Positions 1-8,939 of a stretch of DNA of 23,736 bases are shown here, piece by piece. The position numbers and the translations under genes are program-made. Positions within the stretch are counted from its first letter, which is position 1, and every line of letters begins with the position of its first letter. Source of the DNA: CAZFNQ01 sp964520375. Lineage in GTDB: Bacteria; Patescibacteriota; Saccharimonadia; Saccharimonadales; JANWIN01. Location: NCBI GenBank assembly GCA_964520375.1, contig CAZFNQ010000008.1, forward strand, positions 1 to 23,736. Reading direction: 5' to 3'. The notes beneath the pieces are model-generated. The model was not told where the DNA came from. It did not search any database and worked only from the letters and a program-made list of their open reading frames with translations.

Positions 1-8
1 AGAAGTGG

Positions 9-14
9 GATAAT
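9..14 (+). promoter_or_regulatory. -10 box of clpC, predicted leaderless start
   Basis: The hexamer GATAAT ends 6 nt before the ATG at 21, so transcription would begin at or within a base or two of the start codon. No Shine-Dalgarno sequence is visible between them. The -35 region and any CIRCE or CtsR operator would lie outside the window. Confidence 0.5.
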
Positions 15-20
15 AATTAC

Positions 21-2498
21 ATGATGCCAAATAGCCCTGACTTTCAGGAATTCTCAAATCACTTAACCGACAATGCCCGGCAAAGTCTGCGCCACGCAGA
101 GTCAATTGCCCGCGGTTTTGGCAGTCCGTATGTTGGCACTGAGCATCTACTACTAGGTCTATTAGCTCAAGAATCTTCGATGGGCTCCAAAATTTTGGAA
201 GGTGCCGGTATTACACTTGATCGAGCTCGCCTGGCGCTAAATCTTACCCCAAAAACCCTAGTTATAAATATGGGCGCTAAGGGACTGAGCGAAACCGCTA
301 AGCTGACACTAAAAATGGCCTACGAAGTAGCTCGTGACTTTAACCAGGACTACTGCGGCACAGAGCACATTCTATACGCCATTTTAAATCAAAAGAATGC
401 TCGGGCTACTATCTTAGTGAGAGATATGAATATAGATATAGATCGCTTACTGGGTGAACTAGAGCAATTCCTAAACCGTCAACAATACGAAGACAGCGAA
501 GGCACCAGTACCCGCCGACGCGGCAAACAACGCCGCAAGACCGCCATTGATTTTTACGGCACGGATTTAACCCTGCAGGCCCGAGAAGGTAAGCTGGATC
601 CGGTTGTCGGTCGTGAGGCTCAAATCCGCCGTGTTATTACAATTCTAAACCGACGTACCAAAAACAATCCGGTGTTAATTGGTGAACCAGGTGTCGGTAA
701 AACTGCTATTGTCGAAGGTCTGGCACAGAGAATTGCCGTCGAGGACGTACCCGACGGACTAGTGGACAAGCGGATTGTAATGCTGGACCTAGCCGGTATG
801 GTAGCTGGTACAAAATACCGAGGCGAATTTGAAGAACGTCTTAAAAAGGTTATGTCTGAACTGGAGAACGATAAAAAAACCATTGTCTTTATTGACGAAC
901 TGCACTTAATTGTTGGTGCAGGTGCAGCTGAGGGAGCTATGGACGCTGGTAATATCTTAAAGCCGGCTCTTTCTCGCGGTAAAATCCAAGTTGTTGGCGC
1001 TACAACGACGGCTGAATATACTAAACATATAGAAAAAGATGCGGCCTTAGAACGCCGCTTTCAACCGATCCAAGTGCCGGAGGCGACAGTACCAGAGACA
1101 CTAGCTATATTAAAGGGACTTCGCAAGCACTACGAATCATTCCACAATGTTAGCGTTAACGATGAAGTCTTGGAGGATATTGTTGGCTTGGCCAAACGTT
1201 ATGTAAATGATCGGTTTATGCCCGATAAAGCAATTGATTTATTAGACGAGACGTCAGCCTACCTGCGTGTAGACAAGGGTAAAACTCCACCTGAAGTCCG
1301 AAAACTACAAAAGGAGCTAAAACTAGTCAATACCCGCAAAGAGGACGCCGGCGAGGCTGAAGATTATGAAAAAGCTGCCCGCTATAAGACTCGGGCCAGT
1401 CAAATTAATGAAGAGCTTAAAAAACTGCATGCCAGCGGTAAAGCTGTTAACAAGTTAACCATGTCAAGCGATGATGTCGCCGAGGTAGTAGCTCGCATGA
1501 CCGGCGTGCCGGTTAAAAAGGTCATCCGTTCCGAAGCTAAATATCTGCTAAACCTAGAAAAATCTCTTAGCCGCTACGTTATCGGTCAGGATGAAGCTGT
1601 CAAGGCTGTCGCCCAAGCTGTCCGTCGTAACCGAATGGGGCTGAGCAGCGGTACGCGTCCAATCGGCTCATTTATATTTCTAGGACCGACCGGCGTTGGT
1701 AAAACCGAGCTAGCCAGGGTTCTGGCCCGTGAATTCTTTGGAAGCGCCGAAACCTTGGTAAAAATTGACATGAGTGAGTTCGGCGAACACCACACGGTAG
1801 CCCGTTTAGTCGGCGCCCCGGCCGGTTATGTTGGTTACGATGACGGCGGCCAATTGACGGATAAAATCCGGCGCCAGCCCTACAGCCTGGTACTATTTGA
1901 CGAAATTGAAAAAGCTCACCCGGAAGTATTCAACATGTTGCTCCAAATTCTGGAGGACGGTGTATTAACTGACGCTAAGGGACGCAAAATAGATTTCACC
2001 AATACCATAGTTATTATGACTAGCAACATTGGTGCCCAGAAACTGCAAAAAGAAGCCAGCTTAGGCTTCCACGCCGCTAGTCAAGGTGATTTAAAAGATC
2101 TTGATGGTTTGCACGCTATGAACAAAAGTAAAGTCATGGATGATTTAAAGAAAACCATGCGTCCGGAACTATTGAACCGTATAGATAAGACCATTGTCTT
2201 TAGAGCACTGACTAAAAAAGACGTGTTTAAAATTTTAGACCTGCAAATTGAAGAGTTGCGTCAACGACTGGTTAAACATGGTATCGGTCTGGAATTAACA
2301 CCAGCCGCCAAACAACATCTTATAGACGAAGGTTATGACGCCCATAACGGTGTTCGGCCACTGAGACGATTGTTACAAGACACGATTGAGGATCACATTG
2401 CCCTCGATATGTTGGACAGCCGCTATCTTAAAGGTGATATCGTACAGGTGGGGGTGCGCGATAAAGCCCTAAACTACTCCACCGCCCAAGAAGCCTAA
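21..2498 (+). CDS. clpC: ATP-dependent Clp protease ATP-binding subunit ClpC
   Basis: AAA+ unfoldase of 825 aa that threads substrate proteins into the ClpP peptidase in the cytosol. Domains in order: double Clp-N repeat (about residues 10-150); first AAA module with Walker A GEPGVGKT (221-228) and Walker B ending D292-E293; a UVR-type coiled middle segment (about 440-475), which separates ClpC from ClpA and ClpB; second AAA module with Walker A GPTGVGKT (555-562) and Walker B FDE (D627-E628); and a C-terminal small domain. The tripeptide LGF at 681-683 sits where ClpC and ClpX carry the ClpP-docking loop, so it should work with the ClpP encoded at 20826. ATG codons at 21 and 24 are both possible starts; the first is used here. 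Length is normal for the family. Family assignment is secure. Confidence 0.97.
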   Translation: MMPNSPDFQEFSNHLTDNARQSLRHAESIARGFGSPYVGTEHLLLGLLAQESSMGSKILEGAGITLDRARLALNLTPKTLVINMGAKGLSETAKLTLKMAYEVARDFNQDYCGTEHILYAILNQKNARATILVRDMNIDIDRLLGELEQFLNRQQYEDSEGTSTRRRGKQRRKTAIDFYGTDLTLQAREGKLDPVVGREAQIRRVITILNRRTKNNPVLIGEPGVGKTAIVEGLAQRIAVEDVPDGLVDKRIVMLDLAGMVAGTKYRGEFEERLKKVMSELENDKKTIVFIDELHLIVGAGAAEGAMDAGNILKPALSRGKIQVVGATTTAEYTKHIEKDAALERRFQPIQVPEATVPETLAILKGLRKHYESFHNVSVNDEVLEDIVGLAKRYVNDRFMPDKAIDLLDETSAYLRVDKGKTPPEVRKLQKELKLVNTRKEDAGEAEDYEKAARYKTRASQINEELKKLHASGKAVNKLTMSSDDVAEVVARMTGVPVKKVIRSEAKYLLNLEKSLSRYVIGQDEAVKAVAQAVRRNRMGLSSGTRPIGSFIFLGPTGVGKTELARVLAREFFGSAETLVKIDMSEFGEHHTVARLVGAPAGYVGYDDGGQLTDKIRRQPYSLVLFDEIEKAHPEVFNMLLQILEDGVLTDAKGRKIDFTNTIVIMTSNIGAQKLQKEASLGFHAASQGDLKDLDGLHAMNKSKVMDDLKKTMRPELLNRIDKTIVFRALTKKDVFKILDLQIEELRQRLVKHGIGLELTPAAKQHLIDEGYDAHNGVRPLRRLLQDTIEDHIALDMLDSRYLKGDIVQVGVRDKALNYSTAQEA

Positions 2499-2509
2499 GA
2501 AAACGGTTT

Positions 2510-2518
2510 TGTTATACT
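2510..2518 (+). promoter_or_regulatory. Extended -10 promoter (TGTTATACT)
   Basis: TATACT at 2513-2518 preceded by TGT (extended -10). It ends 6 nt before the ATG at 2525. There is no convincing -35 and no Shine-Dalgarno, consistent with a leaderless transcript. Confidence 0.55.
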
Positions 2519-2524
2519 GACAAT

Positions 2525-3508
2525 ATGAGCACTACTCGCAAGGTTAGTGGTTATGTATTCAGCCTAGGATTGTTACTGGCCTTATTTTTTGGCTGGACTC
2601 AGCGCCAAAATCTATATGATTGGTATCGGCTTAGAGGCTACAGCCCACCGATTACTGTTATAAAGCTAGCTGACGCCACGTCCATGACATCGTACACCCG
2701 TCATCTGTTTTACGTTAACCGTCCTGTCGTAGAAGGCAAAGCCAGCTTTAACCAGGACTGCCCAGATAATGGTGGTGAGCAAACCATTATCCTGGGTTGT
2801 TACCATGACCACGAAACCGGCATATTTTTATATAACGTTAGCGATCCTAAGCTTAGCGGCGTCGTCCAGGTTACAGCCGCTCATGAAGCCCTGCATGCTA
2901 TTTATGAGCGTCTTGATGACCATGACCGTGCTTATGTCGACAGCTTGCTACTGGATTATTACCAGCATGAATTGCATGACAGGCGCCTAATTAACACTAT
3001 TGCCGCCTACAAGAAATCCGAACCTGACGCCGTCCTTAATGAAATGCACTCTGTCTTTGGCTCCGAAGTCGCTAATCTACCGCCAAAACTTGAGGCCTAC
3101 TACACTAAATACTTCTCAAACCGGCGCCGAGTGGTAGCCTATTCGCAGAAATACCAACAAGCTTTTACTTCTCGTCAAGCTAAGGCCGCGGCCCTTTTAG
3201 CTCAAATTAAAAGCCTAGAAGCTCAACTTAAAATCCTGCAAACGCAAATAGATCTTACAGCCAGCCAATTAAGGTCAAAAAGACAAGCTCTGGAATCTCA
3301 GCGCTCTACAGATGATGCCAATAGTTATAACGCCCACGTCGATGCCTATAACGCCCAGGTCCAGCAATACAAAGAATTAATTAGCAGCTACAATCAGCTG
3401 GTTGGTCAGCACAACCAGCTAGTCAGCCAATACCAAGCCGTAACTTTGGAAGAAAACCAGCTTATAAAAGCCTTAGATAGCCGCTCCGCCACCGTAAACA
3501 GCCAATAA
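2525..3508 (+). CDS. Membrane-anchored HExxH metallopeptidase-like protein with C-terminal coiled coil
   Basis: A 327-aa protein of no family I can name. One N-terminal membrane segment (about residues 9-24) anchors it, probably with the rest outside the cell. The central domain contains HEALH (H120, E121, H124), the zinc-binding core of zincin peptidases; E173 in NEMH or E181 downstream could be the third ligand as in gluzincins. Two cysteines (C79, C92) could form a disulfide, which supports an extracytoplasmic domain. Residues about 213-318 are rich in Gln, Leu, Tyr and Asn with heptad-like spacing and look like a long coiled coil. It lies 26 nt after clpC and 18 nt before radA but has its own -10 box. 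Peptidase activity is inference; the motif and topology are seen directly. Confidence 0.75.
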   Translation: MSTTRKVSGYVFSLGLLLALFFGWTQRQNLYDWYRLRGYSPPITVIKLADATSMTSYTRHLFYVNRPVVEGKASFNQDCPDNGGEQTIILGCYHDHETGIFLYNVSDPKLSGVVQVTAAHEALHAIYERLDDHDRAYVDSLLLDYYQHELHDRRLINTIAAYKKSEPDAVLNEMHSVFGSEVANLPPKLEAYYTKYFSNRRRVVAYSQKYQQAFTSRQAKAAALLAQIKSLEAQLKILQTQIDLTASQLRSKRQALESQRSTDDANSYNAHVDAYNAQVQQYKELISSYNQLVGQHNQLVSQYQAVTLEENQLIKALDSRSATVNSQ

Positions 3509-3517
3509 TGATACACT
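3509..3517 (+). promoter_or_regulatory. Extended -10 promoter of radA (TGATACACT)
   Basis: TACACT at 3512-3517 with TGA immediately upstream overlaps the end of the preceding gene's 3' flank. It ends 9 nt before the radA ATG at 3527, giving a 5' leader of at most about 3 nt. No Shine-Dalgarno is present. Confidence 0.5.
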
Positions 3518-3526
3518 ATTTGGGCT

Positions 3527-4876
3527 ATGGCTAGAAAAAATGCGGTGAGGTTTGTCTGCAGCAATTGCGGCGCTATGTCGGCGACTTGGTCGGGCCGCTG
3601 CTTTCAGTGTGGAGAGTGGAACACACTTGAAGAGCAACTAGAAATATCATCAACAACCGCTTCAAGCGGCGGTCATGCGCTTGAAGCCAAGAGCGTCTTA
3701 AAACTTGCTAAAACCGACAACTTAAAGCGATTAGTAACGGGGGTTAGCGAAGTTGACATCGTGCTGGGCGGTGGTTTTGTCGCCGGCAGCGTGACCTTAA
3801 TAGCCGGCCAACCCGGCATTGGCAAAAGCACATTATTACTTCAATTAGCTGATGCCGTAGCCAAATCACAGCCAGTCCTTTATATCAGTGGCGAGGAATC
3901 GGCCCACCAGATTGGCCTGCGGGCCCAGCGGCTGGGAGCCGGACAAGCAAAACTTAAATTAGCAACAGCCAACAATGCCGATGATATTGCCGCTACTATT
4001 GCCTCTAGTCAATTCAAGTTAGTAATAATTGACTCTATTCAAACTGTAACAGTTAATGCCATTGCATCTGCTGCCGGCACAGTCAGCCAGATTACTAACA
4101 GCACCAGGCTTCTTAGCGCGGCCGCCAAGCAAACCAATACCGCCTTGGTCCTTGTCGGGCATGTAACAAAAGAGGGCTCAATCGCTGGACCTAAAGTCTT
4201 GGAACATGTTGTCGACGTAGTCCTACAGCTGGAGGGTGACCGCTACGGCGGCTTCAAGGTGCTGAGGGGTGAGAAGAACCGCTACGGCTCAACCAATGAG
4301 GCTGGTATCTTTGAAATGGCCGACACTGGTCTGCGAGTTGTTGCTAATCCCTCGGCTGCCCTGTTAGCCGAGCGACAAATAAGTGACGGTTCAGTCGTCC
4401 TGGCGACTATGGAAGGTTCCAGACCGCTATTAGTAGAAGTCCAGGCCCTGGTTAACCGGACTAGCTATGGCTATCCCAAGCGAGCTGCCAGCGGCATTGA
4501 CTTAAACCGGGTGAACCTGTTAATTGCTATGTTGGAGAAGCGTACAAAACTTAACCTGGCCGACCAGGACATTTACATCAACATAGTCGGAGGTATTCGG
4601 ATTAATGAACCAGCTGCAGATTTAGCCGTTTGCATGGCCATTGCCAGCGCGGCTCGGGGAATGCAGCTCAAGAAAAATGCTGTCGTCTTTGGCGAAGTCG
4701 GCCTCTCCGGCGAAGTTCGCCACGTGCCGTTTATTGACAAGCGGACAGCTGAAGCCAAAAAACTGGGCTTTGCGGGTGCGATTGGGCCGGTTATAAGAAC
4801 CGGGCCCAAACCGGCCCAATTATTTGGTGTCCGCGATGTCCGCAGCGCCCTCAACCAATTTCTAGAAAAAGATTAA
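3527..4876 (+). CDS. radA: DNA repair protein RadA
   Basis: RecA-related ATPase of 449 aa that promotes branch migration of recombination intermediates. The N-terminal zinc finger has four cysteines (C11, C14, C25, C28) in the usual CxxC...CxxC spacing. Walker A is GQPGIGKST (94-102). The RadA signature KNRYG is at 250-254. A C-terminal Lon-protease-like domain (about 260-449) completes the canonical architecture. All key motifs are intact and length is typical. The stop lies 10 nt from the stop of the convergent PBP gene, so the two transcripts probably meet with little or no intergenic terminator. Confidence 0.97.
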   Translation: MARKNAVRFVCSNCGAMSATWSGRCFQCGEWNTLEEQLEISSTTASSGGHALEAKSVLKLAKTDNLKRLVTGVSEVDIVLGGGFVAGSVTLIAGQPGIGKSTLLLQLADAVAKSQPVLYISGEESAHQIGLRAQRLGAGQAKLKLATANNADDIAATIASSQFKLVIIDSIQTVTVNAIASAAGTVSQITNSTRLLSAAAKQTNTALVLVGHVTKEGSIAGPKVLEHVVDVVLQLEGDRYGGFKVLRGEKNRYGSTNEAGIFEMADTGLRVVANPSAALLAERQISDGSVVLATMEGSRPLLVEVQALVNRTSYGYPKRAASGIDLNRVNLLIAMLEKRTKLNLADQDIYINIVGGIRINEPAADLAVCMAIASAARGMQLKKNAVVFGEVGLSGEVRHVPFIDKRTAEAKKLGFAGAIGPVIRTGPKPAQLFGVRDVRSALNQFLEKD

Positions 4877-4886
4877 ACTTTAAGCC

Positions 4887-7607
4887 CTAATTTGTAACAT
4901 CTCCACTGTCTGTGTCACCGTTATTGTCGGTAATAGTTATCGTACTCGTCAAAGGAAAATTAGAAAGATGGACTAGGCAAGGGCTGCTCGGACAAGATCT
5001 AGTTGCGCTAGTTGTACTATCTTCAAGCGTAAATGGTGTAGCTCCACCGCTCCATTTGACTAATACGTCAGAAGTGCCGCTTCTTTTGGCCGATATGAAT
5101 GTTAACGGGCTTGACGCCCCCGTAAAATTTACACTTATGGCCCCGCTTGTGGTGTCATATAAAACACTGTCAATAACTTGCACAGACACTGAGTGAGTTC
5201 CAGAAACACTATATGAAAAAGATACGCTTGATGCGGCCTTTTTAGCTTGAACAGCGTGACCATCTATTATTAGCCTTACTGTTCCCGAGCCGCTTATACT
5301 GGCGTATTTCGAATCATAAAGCGGATGTGTACCGGCGCTAACGCTAGCCTTGATCGTACACGGGCTATTGCACGAATCTCCGTCAGTCGGGCTGTCTATT
5401 GAAACATGTGGTCTCTCATCATCACAGTGGTGGACATCGTCCGTTTGGCTGGTGTTGGCATTACTGCCACCTCTATCCACGAATATATCAATCGAAAATA
5501 TATTGGCATTGGAATTACTGGCAGATTTCCTAGCCAGTGACGGTGTGCAATCTGTGGCTAACTTATTAGATATAAGATCAATCGGTTTACTGGCCTTAGC
5601 TTGTTTGGAGTTGGGCGTGTACCAGGAAGGGTACAAATCATTGGCTGGGCTGGGTTCAACCGAACCGTAACCGACATGACTGCGGACGACAAAGGCTGGC
5701 ATAGTTTTAACACCAGGCGGTTTTTGCCAGTTAACCGGTGATTTGTGCAGCATATCGTGCGCCGCTTCCATCCAGTTGCGAGTAATAGGCATAGTTAGGT
5801 TTTCCATCGGGCCGCTTAAGGCTTGATTACGGGTATGATAGCCAACCCAAGAGACAGCTGCATATTGAGTTGACCANNNNNNNNNNNNNNNNNNNNNNNN
5901 NNNNNNNNNNNNNNNNNNNNNNNNNNNNNNNNNNNNNNNNNNNNNNNNNNNNNNNNNNNNNNNNNNNNNNNNNNNNTTTAAGTTATGTTCCTGGTCACTG
6001 ACGTTGTACATCATATCAGTAGCTATTTTAATCACTTTGTCAGTACCAACAATTAAGTTGGCCTTAACGGCCGGTATATTACGTGAACCACCAAGCGCGT
6101 AGCGAAGAGTTTCTGGTCCAGGGGAGCGTTTATCGAAATCCGTTAAACAATCACTGCCATGAGTACAAGGATAACCAGGCAGAGGTCCGACTTTGTCATA
6201 AAGCACCGAACCGGCGCCAGCATTGTTGCTTGTCTCGATTAACGAAGAATAGTCGTATGGTTTAAAACTAGACCCCGGCGGGATAAAGGCGTCGTGAGCA
6301 TAGTTAATTTTGCCATGGTCCTTGTTGGTAAAATCAGTTCCTCCGACCAAAGATACAATTTGACCTGACTTAACATCCTCAGCCACAAAAGCGGCTTCAT
6401 CGGCGCCGTGAGCCTGAATATTATACATGTTGTTTCGAATAGCAGTCTCAGCAAGATCCTGTAATTTAAGATCGAGTGAGGTGATAACTTTCCAGCCAGC
6501 ACGTGTAGCTGTGGTAGCCCCATACTTAAAATCAAGTTCGCTCTTGGCGGCCAAGACAAAGTAAGGGGCTTTAATGCCGGCATACTTGGGCTGTTGCCTA
6601 TGGATTTTTTTAAGCACATTGACTTTTTTGGCGGCGGTGGCTTGAGCTTGGGTAATCATGCCCTGATTTACCATCAAGTCTAATATGTACTGCTGCCGGC
6701 CAAGCAGTTCTTTTTTATCGAAATAGGGACCATAGGGCGAGTAAACGGACGGCGATTTAGGGATTGCCGCCATAAAGGCTGCCTCATCAAGCGTTAAATC
6801 CTTAGCTGACTTTTGAAAATAATCACGCGAGGCGGCTTCGACGCCATACTCAATATTGCCGTAAGGCGCGGTATTCAAATATCCGGTTAGAATGTCGTCT
6901 TTGGAGTAACTACGTTCCAGTTCAACGGCCAGTATTACTTCTTTAACCTTGCGTGATAGGGTTCGGTTACCAGTCCAGCTTTCAGATAATTTAACTAGCT
7001 GCTGGGTAATGGTCGAACCGCCTTGAGTACCGCCATGGCCAATTGTGTCATTAATGCCGGCCCTGAGGATACCCCTTACGTCAAAACCGCCGTGCTTGTA
7101 GAAGTCTTTATCCTCAACTGCCACTGTGGCCTTGCGAACATAGGGTGCCATCTCGCTAGTTTTAATAGGCACGCGTTTAACGGCATCATAATCCTCCCAA
7201 AGCAGTGTTTTACCGCTTCGATCGTAATAACGAATGCTACCACCGATGTTATTACCGGAAGCCGTAAGGTTGGGAAGATCTTTCCGAAAATAAGCGAAAA
7301 CCGCCAACAAAAGTACAAAGCCAGCAACAAAACCAAGACCAACAATTTTAAGAGCCATGATACCACCGTCGCGGCTGAACCAGTAGTGGTACATGCGTCT
7401 GGGTTCAAAGTGATAAAAGAAGCGTTTGAAACGGGATTTAGGTAGTCCAGCCTGGCGTTCAGCTCGCCTGGTTTGGGTAGCATCACGCCTAGCTACCCAG
7501 CGTTCAGTTAAATTGCGGTGAATCTTAAAAGAATTGCCGCTTTTGGTGACATACTGATTGCTGGCATGCTTACGGCGCCCACCGGGGCTCTTTCTAGACT
7601 GACTCAT
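4887..7607 (-). CDS. Class A penicillin-binding protein (PBP1A-like), interrupted by assembly gap
   Basis: Bifunctional peptidoglycan glycosyltransferase/transpeptidase. A Lys/Arg-rich cytoplasmic tail of about 80 residues precedes one membrane helix (about 84-107). The glycosyltransferase domain has catalytic E165 in EDKDFYKHGG, then GGSTITQQLVK (196-206) and RTLSRKVKEVILAVELE (215-231). The transpeptidase domain has the SxxK nucleophile S446 in GSSFKP and SRN at 508-510; the third motif (KTG) is not visible and should lie in the N run. After the gap the protein resumes at WSTQYAAVSWVGYH, then continues with two Ig-like segments bearing CNSPC and CPSSPC cysteine pairs to the C-terminus. The frame is the same on both sides of the Ns, but real gap length is unknown, so 906 aa is nominal. 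The start is supported by GAGGAG upstream (7619-7623). Confidence 0.9.
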   Translation of the reverse strand: MSQSRKSPGGRRKHASNQYVTKSGNSFKIHRNLTERWVARRDATQTRRAERQAGLPKSRFKRFFYHFEPRRMYHYWFSRDGGIMALKIVGLGFVAGFVLLLAVFAYFRKDLPNLTASGNNIGGSIRYYDRSGKTLLWEDYDAVKRVPIKTSEMAPYVRKATVAVEDKDFYKHGGFDVRGILRAGINDTIGHGGTQGGSTITQQLVKLSESWTGNRTLSRKVKEVILAVELERSYSKDDILTGYLNTAPYGNIEYGVEAASRDYFQKSAKDLTLDEAAFMAAIPKSPSVYSPYGPYFDKKELLGRQQYILDLMVNQGMITQAQATAAKKVNVLKKIHRQQPKYAGIKAPYFVLAAKSELDFKYGATTATRAGWKVITSLDLKLQDLAETAIRNNMYNIQAHGADEAAFVAEDVKSGQIVSLVGGTDFTNKDHGKINYAHDAFIPPGSSFKPYDYSSLIETSNNAGAGSVLYDKVGPLPGYPCTHGSDCLTDFDKRSPGPETLRYALGGSRNIPAVKANLIVGTDKVIKIATDMMYNVSDQEHNLXXXXXXXXXXXXXXXXXXXXXXXXXXXXXXXXXXWSTQYAAVSWVGYHTRNQALSGPMENLTMPITRNWMEAAHDMLHKSPVNWQKPPGVKTMPAFVVRSHVGYGSVEPSPANDLYPSWYTPNSKQAKASKPIDLISNKLATDCTPSLARKSASNSNANIFSIDIFVDRGGSNANTSQTDDVHHCDDERPHVSIDSPTDGDSCNSPCTIKASVSAGTHPLYDSKYASISGSGTVRLIIDGHAVQAKKAASSVSFSYSVSGTHSVSVQVIDSVLYDTTSGAISVNFTGASSPLTFISAKRSGTSDVLVKWSGGATPFTLEDSTTSATRSCPSSPCLVHLSNFPLTSTITITDNNGDTDSGDVTN
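5877..5976. other. Assembly gap (100 Ns) inside the PBP gene
   Basis: A run of exactly 100 Ns, the conventional placeholder for a gap of unknown size. It removes the part of the transpeptidase domain expected to carry the KTG motif. Confidence 0.99.
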
Positions 7608-7618
7608 TTGGATATAAA

Positions 7619-7623
7619 CTCCT
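7619..7623 (-). promoter_or_regulatory. Shine-Dalgarno site of the PBP gene
   Basis: On the minus strand AGGAG (within GAGGAG) lies 11 nt before the ATG at 7607. It decides the start, and marks this gene as having a conventional leader unlike most + strand genes here. Confidence 0.65.
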
Positions 7624-7638
7624 CATGGGATACTGGCT

Positions 7639-7647
7639 ATTATAGCA
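7639..7647 (-). promoter_or_regulatory. Extended -10 promoter of the PBP gene (TGCTATAAT)
   Basis: On the minus strand a perfect TATAAT (7639-7644) is preceded by TGC. The predicted start of transcription near 7632 gives a leader of about 25 nt that includes the AGGAG. The -35 is weak. This lies in the divergent region shared with tyrS. Confidence 0.65.
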
Positions 7648-7711
7648 AATTAATCAATCAAACAATGGCCAAAAAAAGCCAAGCATTATGGCCGCTGACC
7701 CGCGGTTAAGC

Positions 7712-7717
7712 TATAAT
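7712..7717 (+). promoter_or_regulatory. -10 box of tyrS (TATAAT)
   Basis: Perfect TATAAT ending 9 nt before the ATG at 7727. It lies downstream of the in-frame ATG at 7688, so that upstream codon would not be transcribed from this promoter; this favours 7727 as the true start. Confidence 0.6.
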
Positions 7718-7726
7718 CAAGTTAAT

Positions 7727-8938
7727 ATGGCTGATCCAACGCTATCAGAAGAACTCAAGTGGCGGGGGTTTATTAACCAAACCACAATCAATGACCTGTC
7801 GGTTTTAGATAAGCATAAACGGACTTTTTACATTGGCTTTGACGCCTCGGCCGATTCCCAAACAGTTGGCAATTTGGCAGCCGTTATGTTTGCCAAGTGT
7901 TTTATTCGGCACGGCTACAAAGCCATTATATTGGCTGGTGGCGCCACTAGTCTTATCGGCGACCCGGGCGGTAAAGATGAAGAGAGAAGCCTGCAAGACG
8001 AAGCCACGATTGAGCATAATATTCGCCGGGCTGAGGAGCAACTAAAAAAGCTAATGAGCGGCCAGGATTTTAAACTGGTTAACAATCTTGAATGGAGTCG
8101 GGACCTGAAAGTCTTGCCGTTTTTACGCGACATTGGCAAGCATTTTTCTATGACGCCGCTAACTCAGCGCGATTATATTGCCAAGCGTCTAGGCGAGCAT
8201 GGCGCCGGCATTAGTTACGCCGAGTTCAGCTACACCATTTTGCAAGGCTATGATTACCTGCATCTATTTGATAATCTTGATGCCACTCTTCAGCTAGGCG
8301 GCTCAGACCAATGGGGCAACTGCCTGTCAGGAGTTGAGCTGATACGCAAAGCCCGCGGCAAAGTAGTCGACGCCCTGACCATTAACCTGATATTGAACAA
8401 AGCGACTGGTCAAAAATTTGGCAAAACTGAAGTTGGCGCCATATGGCTGGACCCCAAAAAGACACCACCGAATGAGTTTTATCAGTTCTGGGTTAATATT
8501 AGCGACGAAGACGTCGGTGATTATTTAAAAATCTTTACCGAGCTGGATCGGGACCGGGTTGGTAAAATAATGACCGAGTTTGAAAAAAATAAATCCGGAC
8601 GCCTAGCCCAAACGACTTTGGCCTATGAAGTCACCAAATTAGTCCATGGCCAGCAAACCGCTGAGGCAGCTAAAAGCCACGCCAATAAATTAGTTGACGC
8701 GACGCTTGATTCAACCGGACAAGTCAAAGCCGGCGATAGCATAATTGAGGCCCTGGTAAAATACGGCCTGGCGACTTCAAAGACAGAAGCCCGCCAATTA
8801 CTCGATACTGGCGGCATCTATATTAACAACTCGCGTAGCGCTAAAACGGTTTTTGAAGTGTCGGATTTCAAAGATGGCCGGGCTATATTGCGACGTGGCA
8901 AGACCCTTAGAAATACGGTTGTCCTGAGACTACGCTAA
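7727..8938 (+). CDS. tyrS: Tyrosine--tRNA ligase
   Basis: Class I aminoacyl-tRNA synthetase charging tRNA-Tyr, 403 aa from this start. The catalytic Rossmann domain begins near FYIGFDASADS; the position normally holding HIGH reads TVGN (46-49), an unusual form. Other catalytic elements look normal: LAGGATSLIGDPGGKDEER follows, and the KMSKS loop is KFGKT (230-234) followed by EVGAIWLDPKKT, as in E. coli-type TyrRS. A C-terminal S4 RNA-binding domain (about 330-395) includes KTEARQLLDTGGIYIN. An in-frame ATG at 7688 would add 13 residues but lies upstream of the -10 box, so 7727 is preferred. Function is secure from overall similarity to the family. Confidence 0.95.
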   Translation: MADPTLSEELKWRGFINQTTINDLSVLDKHKRTFYIGFDASADSQTVGNLAAVMFAKCFIRHGYKAIILAGGATSLIGDPGGKDEERSLQDEATIEHNIRRAEEQLKKLMSGQDFKLVNNLEWSRDLKVLPFLRDIGKHFSMTPLTQRDYIAKRLGEHGAGISYAEFSYTILQGYDYLHLFDNLDATLQLGGSDQWGNCLSGVELIRKARGKVVDALTINLILNKATGQKFGKTEVGAIWLDPKKTPPNEFYQFWVNISDEDVGDYLKIFTELDRDRVGKIMTEFEKNKSGRLAQTTLAYEVTKLVHGQQTAEAAKSHANKLVDATLDSTGQVKAGDSIIEALVKYGLATSKTEARQLLDTGGIYINNSRSAKTVFEVSDFKDGRAILRRGKTLRNTVVLRLR

Positions 8939-8939
8939 C

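Noticed and set aside
6239..6619. Alternative-frame reading inside the PBP gene
   Set aside because: It is a shadow of the transglycosylase/transpeptidase linker in another frame with no domain of its own.
7688..7726. ATG at 7688 as tyrS start
   Set aside because: The extra 13 residues precede the TATAAT at 7712-7717 and lack a ribosome-binding site.
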